44,359 nt of DNA from Beijerinckiaceae bacterium (GTDB lineage Bacteria; Bacteroidota; Bacteroidia; Chitinophagales; Chitinophagaceae), in NCBI GenBank assembly GCA_903970475.1, contig CAJCIQ010000123.1, positions 1 to 44,359 on the forward strand. Reading direction: 5' to 3'. Below the pieces are notes generated by a model. The model had not been told where the DNA came from. It did not search any database and saw only the letters and a list, made by a program, of their open reading frames with translations. The translations under genes were made by a program, and so were the position numbers. Below are positions 32,798-40,877 of this stretch, piece by piece; position 1 is the stretch's first letter, and each line of letters opens with the position of its first letter.

Positions 32798-34189
32798 TTA
32801 TTTTCGTGTTTGAAGGAATGCGATGATGGCAGTCAGTTCTTCTTCTTTAAGGATGCCTCCGTAGGCGGGCATGTTGGTTCCCCCGTTGACAATCCGCACG
32901 CGGAGGTCTTCGTTGGTAAGCCGCTGACTGACGTTGGTAAGGTCTGGGCCTTTTAGTCCCCCGGTGTTATCCACTTTATGACAATACAGACATCCGCGCT
33001 GATACAGCAAAGCGGCCCCTGCGATGACTAACGTATCGGAGGAGTGAATGTTTGTTTGGGTTAATGGTTTGGCGGTGAATTGAGGCGACCAGGTGGATTG
33101 TTCGCCGAGCAGGAAGAGGCTGAACACAAAAACAATGACGCAGATCGTGCCGAATACAGCCCAGGGGCGACGTAGCGCGCTACGTTCGCCCTTATGGGAG
33201 ATGAAGGGTAGCGATAACAACATCAGTACGGTCATTACTGGTCCTATAAAGATCACTACGGATTCGATCCTTCTGGGCATAAGGGCGAATAGCGAAAATA
33301 TAGCGAGCATATACCAATCAGGCTTGGGGTTGGCGTAGAGGTAGGCGGGATTGGGCGGTTGGCTGAGTTCCGGGGGACCGTAAATGATCGCCAGGGATAT
33401 GATGGCGATGATGGTGGCAGCGCCAAAGAGCATATCCCGCCAGGCGGCATAAGGCCAGAAGGGAACGCCTACTTTTTGCAGCATGTCCTTGTACCACTGG
33501 CGATAGCTTTTTGGATCGACGGGCCGGCCCAATTTGGGTGGCTCGGAAATGCCATTGCGGATGACGAGCATGAGATGGAAGCCGAGCAGGATGAAAATAA
33601 TGGCGGGAATGATAAAAACATGGTAGGAATAAAACCGGCTCAGAGTATGCCCCCCAATGGTGTTGCCTCCCATCAGGAGGCGGGCGGCCAATTTACCCAT
33701 GATGGGAATGCGGCCGAGCTGTTCGGCAGCTACAACGGAGGACCAGACGCCGTTAGAATCCCAGCGCAATAGCTGGCCGGTGAAACCCATGGCAATAGTT
33801 AGGAATAGCAGCAGAACCCCGCTGATCCAGCCCATTTCCCGGGGATATTTATAGGCGGCGGTGATGTACACCCGGATCATATGGATACCCACCATGAGGA
33901 TCATTGCGGATGCCCCGAAATAGTGGATGCCCCGGAGCACCCTGCCGAATCTGGCCTGATGGGTGATGAACTGTAGTGATTGGTAGGCATCGGAAGAAGA
34001 GGGTTGGTATAGCAGGGAGAGGGCCACGCCGGTGATGACCTGAAGGACGAGGCAAAACAGGGTGGCACTGCCGAATACGTAACTCCATTTGGAGCCTGGT
34101 GGCACCGGATGTTTGATGAGAGGCAGGAGCAACTCGCTGAAGCCGCTGCGGTCATCTATCCAGGCCCATATTTTTTTCAGCATTTTCAT
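32798..34189 (-). CDS. qcrB: Cytochrome b with fused C-terminal cytochrome c domain (bc complex)
   Basis: A 463-residue core subunit of a quinol:cytochrome c reductase. The eight-helix cytochrome b part includes the haem ligand pairs in GIHYFGAS / GIHMIRVY and GGHTLSRFYSYHVFI / GFHLMLVIRNG. The Qo motif is PDWY (ANPKPDWYMLAIFS) in place of PEWY. After the last helix (about 345-360) a short linker leads to a monohaem cytochrome c domain (about 385-463) with CLYCH and axial Met in NMPAYGG. The fusion replaces a separate cytochrome c1. It sits at the inner membrane with the Rieske protein encoded 9 bp upstream, and with the oxidase genes forms one electron path from quinol to oxygen. The glycosidase genes follow directly. 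Confidence 0.93.
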   Translation of the reverse strand: MKMLKKIWAWIDDRSGFSELLLPLIKHPVPPGSKWSYVFGSATLFCLVLQVITGVALSLLYQPSSSDAYQSLQFITHQARFGRVLRGIHYFGASAMILMVGIHMIRVYITAAYKYPREMGWISGVLLLFLTIAMGFTGQLLRWDSNGVWSSVVAAEQLGRIPIMGKLAARLLMGGNTIGGHTLSRFYSYHVFIIPAIIFILLGFHLMLVIRNGISEPPKLGRPVDPKSYRQWYKDMLQKVGVPFWPYAAWRDMLFGAATIIAIISLAIIYGPPELSQPPNPAYLYANPKPDWYMLAIFSLFALMPRRIESVVIFIGPVMTVLMLLSLPFISHKGERSALRRPWAVFGTICVIVFVFSLFLLGEQSTWSPQFTAKPLTQTNIHSSDTLVIAGAALLYQRGCLYCHKVDNTGGLKGPDLTNVSQRLTNEDLRVRIVNGGTNMPAYGGILKEEELTAIIAFLQTRK

Positions 34190-34198
34190 CCGGTGATT

Positions 34199-34720
34199 TT
34201 ATAAGGTGGTTATCGGGACAGGAGCCGTTTGTATTTCTATTTGTTGCTTGTTGATCCGGACGGGATATTGTACCAGGGCTTTGGGTGGTGGTCCGGATGC
34301 TACAGTTCCATCCTTGTAATAGACGCCTCCGTGGCAGGGACACATGAATAACTGTGCACCTTCTTCCCATCTTACCGGGCAGCCGAGATGAGTGCAGTTG
34401 GCGGAAAAGGCGGTAAACATTGATGCAGAGTCCCGGCGCAGCCAGGCGGCTGATTGTGCCGTAATGCCTGCCCAGGCCTCGGGGTCAGCGTTTTTAAAGG
34501 TGACCAGCTTAACGGCGCCTATGGCGAAATCATCCAGGTCGGCGACCTTGCGCCAGACTTCTGGCGCTTTTTCCAGTAAAGGAGCGAGCAGCGCGCTGAC
34601 CACAGGGATGCCCACTGCAAACGCGGAAAGAGCGCTGAGGACAAGGCTTACCTTGATGAGGAAACGCCTCTTGTTTTCGTCAGCACCCTGCTGGGTTTCG
34701 TCAATTTTATTTTCGGTCAT
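34199..34720 (-). CDS. qcrA: Rieske iron-sulfur subunit of bc complex
   Basis: A 173-residue membrane-anchored Rieske protein. One N-terminal helix (RFLIKVSLVLSALSAFAVGIPVVSALLAPLL) precedes a Rieske domain with both cluster-binding boxes, CTHLGC and CPCHGG, followed by GPPPKALVQYPVRI. It carries electrons from quinol at the Qo site of cytochrome b to the fused cytochrome c domain. It overlaps the upstream 72-residue gene by 14 bp and is followed by the cytochrome b gene after 8 bp, so the stoichiometric subunits are translationally coupled. Confidence 0.95.
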   Translation of the reverse strand: MTENKIDETQQGADENKRRFLIKVSLVLSALSAFAVGIPVVSALLAPLLEKAPEVWRKVADLDDFAIGAVKLVTFKNADPEAWAGITAQSAAWLRRDSASMFTAFSANCTHLGCPVRWEEGAQLFMCPCHGGVYYKDGTVASGPPPKALVQYPVRINKQQIEIQTAPVPITTL

Positions 34721-34925
34721 GTCTTAACAGTTTGATCCAACAGGTGAGGGCAATGGTAAAGATCAGGAGACCGGTTAGCCCGATGATCCAGGTGGTCAGC
34801 ATACCCCAAAACATAAAATTGAGGCCCATGGCCAGGAAGAAAGGCCAGTAGGTGGGTTCCGGCAATTCTTCCGGCCTCGCCTTTTGCCAGCTTACTTCGG
34901 ATCGGATGGTGGATTGTTTACTCAT
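34707..34925 (-). CDS. Small membrane protein, likely cytochrome oxidase subunit IV-like
   Basis: A 72-residue protein with a charged N-terminus (RSEVSWQKARPEELPEPTYWPF) and two hydrophobic segments, FFLAMGLNFMFWGMLTTWIIG and LTGLLIFTIALTCWIKLL, ending in basic residues. Size, topology and the 'LPEPTYWPFFLA' entry resemble CtaF/subunit IV-like polypeptides encoded in caa3 oxidase operons. It overlaps the CtaG gene by 8 bp and the Rieske gene by 14 bp. The identity comes from position and topology more than from a strong motif. Confidence 0.7.
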   Translation of the reverse strand: MSKQSTIRSEVSWQKARPEELPEPTYWPFFLAMGLNFMFWGMLTTWIIGLTGLLIFTIALTCWIKLLRHDRK

Positions 34926-35742
34926 GGTTGGTCATCAAAGTGCTTAGCGAAATGGAGGCATCCCGTCCGAAATTCGGTTCCTGACTGGCAAACCAGCGCC
35001 GCAATAGGTAAAGGCAGCCGGCCATGTATACAAAACAGCAGGGTACCCACATGACCAGACCGGCGGCTTGTTGATCGGCAGCGGGTGTGAGACTCCATGG
35101 ATTCGAACGCATACCGTTCATCGCAGCGCCTGTCTCCAGGTAATATTGGTAGGTGTGGATAGGGGCAAAGGTGATCAGCAGGCCCAGCAGGGAGCAGGAG
35201 ATGCAGGCGGTGGCCAAATAGATGATCCCCGATAAGGGGTGAATATGCAGTTCAGGAAAGGGACCTACCAGCGGCCAGCTAAATAGGATTCCGGCCAGGA
35301 GCATGCTTCCTGCATGGACCAAGGGCATTAAAGTGAAGCCGCTCATTCCCGCAAAGGACCTGTCAAATAGGAATGGAATATGCCAGCACCACATAATGAT
35401 CACGGCTGTTAACCAGGCCGGCCAGCTTCTTTTGTGGAGGAACAAGGATATTTTTTTAAACATAGGGGCGGATGGCTTGGTGCCTATGCTCATAACCAGC
35501 AGCGGACCGGCGATCAGCAGCAGGATGACATGGTTGACCATATGGGCGCTGAAATAGACGTGCATGCCCAGGAAATGGAGAGGGGAACAAGTTGTTATTA
35601 GGACCAGCCCGATAGCCGACCAGAAACAGAAGCGGCTTTTTATCGTCGAAGTTCCGGATTTCCGGTAATGTAAATAGATAAGGGTCATAACCATTAGTAT
35701 GATCAGGGGATCTGCATGCCATTGGTAGAATAGGGATTTCAT
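34918..35742 (-). CDS. ctaG: Caa3-type oxidase assembly protein CtaG
   Basis: A 274-residue polytopic protein of the Caa3_CtaG family (PF09678), needed for maturation of caa3 oxidase, probably in copper delivery. About seven membrane helices are visible; conserved features are QWHADPLIILMVMTLIYLHYR at the N-terminus, LGMHVYFSAHMVNHVILLLIAGPLLVMS, WHIPFLFDRS and a late AGLVMWVPCCFVYMAGCLYLL. The His-rich helix (H..M.H) is typical of the family. It shares one base with the CtaE stop codon and overlaps the subunit IV-like gene. Confidence 0.92.
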   Translation of the reverse strand: MKSLFYQWHADPLIILMVMTLIYLHYRKSGTSTIKSRFCFWSAIGLVLITTCSPLHFLGMHVYFSAHMVNHVILLLIAGPLLVMSIGTKPSAPMFKKISLFLHKRSWPAWLTAVIIMWCWHIPFLFDRSFAGMSGFTLMPLVHAGSMLLAGILFSWPLVGPFPELHIHPLSGIIYLATACISCSLLGLLITFAPIHTYQYYLETGAAMNGMRSNPWSLTPAADQQAAGLVMWVPCCFVYMAGCLYLLRRWFASQEPNFGRDASISLSTLMTNHE

Positions 35743-36305
35743 CAGGTGGTGATTTTATGCAAGTGAGGTAATACGTAGACGATACTGAAAACAAACAACC
35801 ATACGATGTCTACGAAATGCCAGTAGATTCCGACGGTGCCGAACACGGAAGAGGAGGATCGGTCGTAGTCTCCCATAAATGTGAGGGTCGTGACAATGGA
35901 GATAACAACAAGTCCCACCAGGACATGCAAACCGTGAAAACCTGTCAGTGTGAAAAAGCTGGTTCCGAATAAGCTGCTGCTGATGCTGACGTTCTCCTTC
36001 AACAGCCGGGCATATTCGGTGCCCTGGCCGACTAGGAAGACCAGACCTAGCGCCAGGGTAAGCAGAAGCCATCCTTTCAGTCGCGTCATTTTTCCTTTTT
36101 TAAAATTCGTTTCGGCCCTCCAGAAGGTAAAGCTGCTGGAAAACAGAAATGCACTGAATATGGCGGTGGACCGGATATCAAGGTGATCGGCCTGGCGGGA
36201 AGTGAAGCCAGGCAGGAGGGAAAAATAAATATAGGCCATTATGAGTGCCAGAAAGAACATGGCCTCGGTGCCAACGACGAGTTTGACCATAAGTTTATTT
36301 TCCAT
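35742..36305 (-). CDS. ctaE: Cytochrome c oxidase subunit III
   Basis: A 187-residue, five-helix subunit III of the haem-copper oxidase. MENKLMVKLVVGTEAMFFLALIMAYIYF is the usual N-terminus of the short caa3-type subunit, and TGFHGLHVLVGLVVIS and GIYWHFVDIVWLFVFSIVYVLPH are conserved. ATG 36305 is chosen; it overlaps the subunit I stop by 11 bp, and a more upstream ATG at 36374 would add a non-conserved leader within subunit I. It forms the membrane core with CtaD and CtaC. Confidence 0.95.
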   Translation of the reverse strand: MENKLMVKLVVGTEAMFFLALIMAYIYFSLLPGFTSRQADHLDIRSTAIFSAFLFSSSFTFWRAETNFKKGKMTRLKGWLLLTLALGLVFLVGQGTEYARLLKENVSISSSLFGTSFFTLTGFHGLHVLVGLVVISIVTTLTFMGDYDRSSSSVFGTVGIYWHFVDIVWLFVFSIVYVLPHLHKITT

Positions 36306-38013
36306 GGGGATTATTTTGAGGTATATACTTGCCTTCATGCTTACGGGCGCCTTCAGGCCTGTTCCAATCCGCATCCTCCGGCCGTTTATAATCCCTGAAA
36401 GGGCGGGTGCTTTTGACCGGGATCACCCGGTCGAAGTTCTTCAGGCCCGGTGGAGAACTGGTGGTCCATTCCAGGGTATTGGCGTCCCAGGCATCGGGCG
36501 AGGCTACTGCTCCCTTTTTTATTGCCCTGACCAGGATAAACACCAATAGTCCGACGGATCCCGCCATAAGAAAGGCTCCGATGGTGGAGATCAGATTGAG
36601 TATTCCCCAACCGGGCAAGTCAGGATAGGTGTACACCCGGCGGGGCATCCCCATAGCGCCAAGGGCATGCTGCACAAGAAAAGTGATGTTGAAGCCTGCG
36701 ACAAATAGCCAGAAGAACCACTTGCTGAGGCGCGGGTCTGGTAAGCGGCCACTCATTTTCGGGAACCAGTAGAACAGCCCTGATAGCAGTCCGAACAAGG
36801 TTCCCCCGATGAAGACGAAATGCAGGTGTGCCACAACGTAATAGGTATCCGTTAATTGCCAGTCGATGGGCACGATGGCAAAGGAGATACCGCTGAGACC
36901 GCCGATGGTGAATTCGATCAGAAAGGCGATGGCGAATAGCATCGATACACTGAACCTGATGGCGCCTCCATGCATGGTGGCCAGCCAGTTGAAGATTTTA
37001 ACACCAGTGGGAATGCCGATGAGCAGGCTGCTGGCGGCAAAAAAGCTGTTTACGGTATTGCCGAGTCCGGTAGCAAACATATGATGGATCCAAACGCCGA
37101 AGGCCAGCAGGGCGATGGCTACCCCGGAGCCGACCACCATTCCATAGCCAAAGATGGGCTTGCGGCTGAAGACGGGAAAGACTTCTGAAAAGATCCCGAA
37201 AATAGGAAGGATCACGATATAGACTTCAGGGTGGCCGAATAGCCAGAAAAGATGCTGCCATAGTATGGCGGAGCCGCCCCCGGCTGCGCTAAAAAAATGG
37301 GCGTGCAACTGCCGGTCGAGCAAGAGCATGGCCAGTGCGGCGTTCAGGGAGGGAAAGGCGGCCAGCACCAGGAAAGAATTGATGAGGATCATCCAGACAA
37401 ATAGGGGAAGCTGTTTAAGGCTCATGGGGAGCACCCGGTAATGCAGGATGGTGACGATGAAGTTGACGGAAGCCGTCAAGGTGCCGATCCCGGCAAATAG
37501 AAGTCCGGAACAGTAATAGTCTATACCGGGGGAGGAAGAGTAGTTGTATTCATTGAGTGGGGCATAATTGAACCATCCCGCGTCGGGTGCACCACCGGCG
37601 AGGAAGCTAAAATACAGCAACGATCCGCCGAAAAAAGTGGTCCAGAAGCTGAAGGCATTGAGCCTGGGGAAGGCCATGTCGTTGGCGCCGATCATCAATG
37701 GGACCAAATAGGTGGTGAAGCCGAAGATGGCTGGCATGGCGACAAAAAAGATCATGGTGGTCCCGTGCATGGTGAATAGCTGATTGTAGACTTCGGGAGC
37801 CAGGAAATGGTTGTTGGGGATGGCGAGCTGGAGACGTACCAGGAGGATCTCGATACCGGCAATTACCAGGAACAGGACGGATAACCACAGGTACATGATC
37901 CCGATCTGCTTATGGTCAACGGAGGAGATCCATTGCAGGATACCCTGGTTATTGCTGACGCTCAGGCTGGGAATTGGTTCTTCCGGTTCCGGTATGAAGT
38001 TGATATCACTCAT
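36295..38013 (-). CDS. ctaD: Cytochrome c oxidase subunit I
   Basis: A 572-residue catalytic subunit with twelve core helices, reducing oxygen to water with proton pumping. It shows TMHGTTMIFFVAMPAIFGF (low-spin haem His), the active-site helix WQHLFWLFGHPEVYIVILPIFGIFSEV with His and the cross-linked-type Tyr (HPEVY, A-type oxidase), and DTYYVVAHLHFVFIGG with both haem ligands. The C-terminus after ALGAMGMPRRVYTYPD ends in a His- and Lys-rich tail. The start is ATG 38013, 20 bp from the CtaC stop. It overlaps the subunit III gene by 11 bp. Confidence 0.97.
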   Translation of the reverse strand: MSDINFIPEPEEPIPSLSVSNNQGILQWISSVDHKQIGIMYLWLSVLFLVIAGIEILLVRLQLAIPNNHFLAPEVYNQLFTMHGTTMIFFVAMPAIFGFTTYLVPLMIGANDMAFPRLNAFSFWTTFFGGSLLYFSFLAGGAPDAGWFNYAPLNEYNYSSSPGIDYYCSGLLFAGIGTLTASVNFIVTILHYRVLPMSLKQLPLFVWMILINSFLVLAAFPSLNAALAMLLLDRQLHAHFFSAAGGGSAILWQHLFWLFGHPEVYIVILPIFGIFSEVFPVFSRKPIFGYGMVVGSGVAIALLAFGVWIHHMFATGLGNTVNSFFAASSLLIGIPTGVKIFNWLATMHGGAIRFSVSMLFAIAFLIEFTIGGLSGISFAIVPIDWQLTDTYYVVAHLHFVFIGGTLFGLLSGLFYWFPKMSGRLPDPRLSKWFFWLFVAGFNITFLVQHALGAMGMPRRVYTYPDLPGWGILNLISTIGAFLMAGSVGLLVFILVRAIKKGAVASPDAWDANTLEWTTSSPPGLKNFDRVIPVKSTRPFRDYKRPEDADWNRPEGARKHEGKYIPQNNPHGK

Positions 38014-38033
38014 GTTTGGACATTGTGTGCCAT

Positions 38034-38990
38034 TTATTTTAATTGTTCAAGGTAAGCGGTCAGGGCGCGGATGCTGTCCTTGGCAAAGATGAAGCGGGGC
38101 ATATGGGCGCCGGGCTTTACGGCTTGCGGATCGGACAGCCATCGGGCCACATTCCCGGAATCGTTGGCCATCATTCCGGTCAGCATGGTTTGACGACTGC
38201 CGAAATGAGTCAGATCGGGGCCGGTGATGCCAGCTGCTGCTGTTCCTTTTAAGCGGTGACAACTGCTACAGGTAGACTCCAGGAAAAGGATGGCGCCTGC
38301 CTTTGCCATGGTGTCTTGCGGAATATGGGTATTGGTTGTCTGTTCGCTCAGCCAACGTTCGTAGTCAGGCTGTAACTGGGCAATGACACGGATACGCATC
38401 CAGGCATGTTGCTGGCCGCAGAACTCGCTACAGGCGCCATCATAAATGCCTGGCTGGTTGATGGTCAGCCACAGGTAATTGTTCATGCCGGGGATCATAT
38501 CCATCTTTGGTCCCAGGGCCGGTACCCACCAATCGTGGATAACATCGGCGGCATTGAGTAGCATCAATATTCTTTTGCCGGTAGGCAGATGGATCTCATT
38601 GGCAGTGGTTACTGTAGTTCCAGGATAGCTTGCCTCCCAGAACCACTGGTGGCCAGTGATGATGATGTCCGGAGTATGGTTGCCCCTGTCTGGCAGTATG
38701 GCGTTCATGGTGGCCAGCGACCGGAATAAGAATAAAATGACCAGGGCGAGGGGAACGCTTACCATCCAGATTTCAAGGGCGCGGTTCCCTGTTATTTGTT
38801 TGGGATCTTCATGGCGATGCTTCGAACGATATTTGACAGTGATATAGCTGGTTAGGATCACCACCAGAAGCAAGACTGCGGAGGCGGCGATGATGAATTC
38901 GAAGGTCAATTGTCTGATACTAGCAGCCTCAGGCGAGGCTGCATCAAAAATGGAGGATGCACTGATATTTAGTAAGAAGAGGTCCGGCAT
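38034..38990 (-). CDS. ctaC: Cytochrome c oxidase subunit II with fused cytochrome c (caa3 type)
   Basis: A 318-residue subunit II with two N-terminal helices (LTFEFIIAASAVLLLVVILTSYI; LEIWMVSVPLALVILFLF), a cupredoxin CuA domain with DVIHDWWVPALG and CSEFCGQQHAWM giving the two Cys, His and Met ligands, and a C-terminal monohaem cytochrome c with CSSCH and HMPRFIF as the likely axial Met region. The fusion defines a caa3-type oxidase that accepts electrons directly from the cytochrome c domain of the bc complex. ATG 38990 is preferred to an adjacent TTG at 38993. It is the first gene of the nine-gene operon. Confidence 0.96.
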   Translation of the reverse strand: MPDLFLLNISASSIFDAASPEAASIRQLTFEFIIAASAVLLLVVILTSYITVKYRSKHRHEDPKQITGNRALEIWMVSVPLALVILFLFRSLATMNAILPDRGNHTPDIIITGHQWFWEASYPGTTVTTANEIHLPTGKRILMLLNAADVIHDWWVPALGPKMDMIPGMNNYLWLTINQPGIYDGACSEFCGQQHAWMRIRVIAQLQPDYERWLSEQTTNTHIPQDTMAKAGAILFLESTCSSCHRLKGTAAAGITGPDLTHFGSRQTMLTGMMANDSGNVARWLSDPQAVKPGAHMPRFIFAKDSIRALTAYLEQLK

Positions 38991-39005
38991 CAAAATTTTT
39001 TTAAG

Positions 39006-39039
39006 GTGCCTTGGTTATCAAGTAGATGCTCAAAGGCAC
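39006..39039 (-). promoter_or_regulatory. Stem-loop candidate upstream of ctaC
   Basis: GTGCCTT at 39006-39012 and AAGGCAC at 39033-39039 are exact inverted repeats with a 20-nt loop, starting 16 bp upstream of the ctaC start. It could lie in the leader of the respiratory operon as a hairpin or be a protein site. Confidence 0.35.
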
Positions 39040-39289
39040 GCTATAAGTGATTACAGGCTGCGCTTATCATTTTTACGGATATGAGGTATAAAGATCATGT
39101 ATTGGGTAGTCCAAACAATTATGTAATTATCAGTAAACATTATATAATTCCCACTTTGTTCTATCGAATACCACCTTAAAGACAACATACAGGATCTCAT
39201 TACCTATAAGGATCTAAATACATATTATGACCTGTGAATGTTGTAATTTGAATAGATAATGATGTAAGTTTTTCTAAAGGACCCATTGC

Positions 39290-39297
39290 TACTTTTG
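39290..39297 (+). promoter_or_regulatory. Candidate Bacteroidota -7 element (TACTTTTG)
   Basis: TACTTTTG matches TAnnTTTG and lies 27 bp upstream of the GMC oxidoreductase ATG at 39325. No good TTTG -33 box is at the usual distance. Confidence 0.4.
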
Positions 39298-39324
39298 TTT
39301 TTCCTCAACTGGATTCTATAATTT

Positions 39325-40866
39325 ATGGAAACGTATGACCTCATTATTATTGGCACAGGTGCAGGAGGGGGTACATTATTACACAAACTCAAGGATACTG
39401 GAAAAAAGATTTTAGTGTTGGAGAGAGGGGGATTCCTGCCTAGGGAAAAAGCCAACTGGGATAGCAAGGAAGTCTTTCAAAATGAGCGGTACCACACCAA
39501 GGAGATTTGGAAAACCAAGGAAGGAAAGGACCTGCATCCCGGAACAGGCTACTGGGTAGGCGGCAATACGAAAGTGTATGGGGCCGCATTGTTCCGGTTG
39601 AGGGAAAGGGATTTCGAAGAAATCAGACATGAAGGGGGAATTTCTCCGGCGTGGCCGTTGACATATGCCGATTTTGAGCCATATTATACAGCAGCGGAAA
39701 AACTATACTGGGTCCATGGCAAAATGGGAATTGATCCAACAGAACCTTTTAGAACCGAAGATTATTCCTATCCCCCTATCAGCCACGAACCAAGAATCCA
39801 GGAGTTGCACGATGCTTTGGTAAAGGATGGACACCAGCCCTTCAATATGCCTGTTGCTATTAAATTAATAGAATCTGACATGCTGAACAGCCCCTGCATC
39901 CGGTGCAATACCTGCGACGGTTATCCATGCATGATCCATGCAAAAAGCGATGCGGATATTAACTGTGTTCGTCCTTCGTTAGCAAATGAAAATATAACCC
40001 TGCTGATCAATGCAAAAGTAGAGCGCTTGATTACATCCACTGACGGCCATACGATAGACCATATTGAAGTTAGTTACAACAATGAATTGATTCAGTTTAA
40101 ATCGGCCATTGTTGTTGTGGCGTGTGGCGCAATTAACTCGGCTGCATTGTTGCTGAAAAGCGCCAATGAACAACATCCGGATGGCCTGGCAAACAGCAGT
40201 GGTCAGGTGGGCCGTAATTTTATGAAGCATAATAGTGCGGCTATGCTGGGTATTAGCCTCAAGGAAAACCCTACAAAATTTCAAAAAACTTTGGCCGTTA
40301 ACGATTATTATTTCGGTGATAAAGATTTCCCTTATCCGATGGGGCACATACAGTTGCTGGGGAAGTCTGACAGGGAACAAGTGTCGCCGGATGCACCCTT
40401 TTTTACGCCGGGAATTATTTTAAGTGAAATGGCTTCCCATTCTGTGGATTGGTGGTTTACCGGTGAAGATCTTCCCGATCCCAATAACCGGGTGGAAGTG
40501 ATTGACGGACAGATTCACCTGGATTATACCGAAAACAATATGAAGGGTTTTGATCGCCTGATCGAAACCTGGAAGGAGGTGCTTGCAAAAATAGATGGCA
40601 GATATGTTTTTGTTCCGCATGGCATTTATTTAAGCAAAGATATCCCGCTTGCGGGCGTGGCCCATCAGGTAGGTACGGCAAAATTCGGTACTGATCCGGC
40701 TACATCTGTTTTAGATATTCATTGTAAAGCCCATGACGTGGATAATCTTTATGTAGTCGATGGCAGTTTTTTCCCATCAATCGGGGCGGTTAATCCGTCC
40801 TTAACCATTATCGCTAATGCATTACGGGTAGGAGATCATTTAATTGAAAAATTAAGTTCCTTGTAA
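39325..40866 (+). CDS. GMC family FAD-dependent oxidoreductase
   Basis: A 513-residue flavoprotein of the glucose-methanol-choline family. It has an N-terminal dinucleotide fold LIIIGTGAGGGTLLHKL with ERGG, the FAD-contact motif GYWVGGNTKVYGAALFRLR near 76-93, VVVACGAINSAALLLKS, a catalytic-region His in GVAHQVGTAKFG, and the closing VDGSFFPSIGAVNPSLTIIANAL. Residues 191-202 carry four cysteines (CIRCNTCDGYPC), a pattern found in one GMC branch and suggestive of a metal or Fe-S site. There is no signal peptide. It heads an operon with a MIP channel (11-bp gap) and glucose dehydrogenase, suggesting sugar or polyol oxidation. Confidence 0.94.
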   Translation: METYDLIIIGTGAGGGTLLHKLKDTGKKILVLERGGFLPREKANWDSKEVFQNERYHTKEIWKTKEGKDLHPGTGYWVGGNTKVYGAALFRLRERDFEEIRHEGGISPAWPLTYADFEPYYTAAEKLYWVHGKMGIDPTEPFRTEDYSYPPISHEPRIQELHDALVKDGHQPFNMPVAIKLIESDMLNSPCIRCNTCDGYPCMIHAKSDADINCVRPSLANENITLLINAKVERLITSTDGHTIDHIEVSYNNELIQFKSAIVVVACGAINSAALLLKSANEQHPDGLANSSGQVGRNFMKHNSAAMLGISLKENPTKFQKTLAVNDYYFGDKDFPYPMGHIQLLGKSDREQVSPDAPFFTPGIILSEMASHSVDWWFTGEDLPDPNNRVEVIDGQIHLDYTENNMKGFDRLIETWKEVLAKIDGRYVFVPHGIYLSKDIPLAGVAHQVGTAKFGTDPATSVLDIHCKAHDVDNLYVVDGSFFPSIGAVNPSLTIIANALRVGDHLIEKLSSL

Positions 40867-40877
40867 GCGTCTGATAC

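Larger units (their letters stand above)
38994..39324. other. AT-rich divergent control region between ctaC and GMC oxidoreductase
   Basis: 331 bp without a coding signal on either strand. It contains a 7-bp inverted repeat near ctaC (39006-39039) and a TAnnTTTG box near the GMC gene (39290-39297). The centre (39110-39230) is very AT-rich with repeated ATTATrTAAT-like words. No RNA gene was recognised. Confidence 0.6.
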
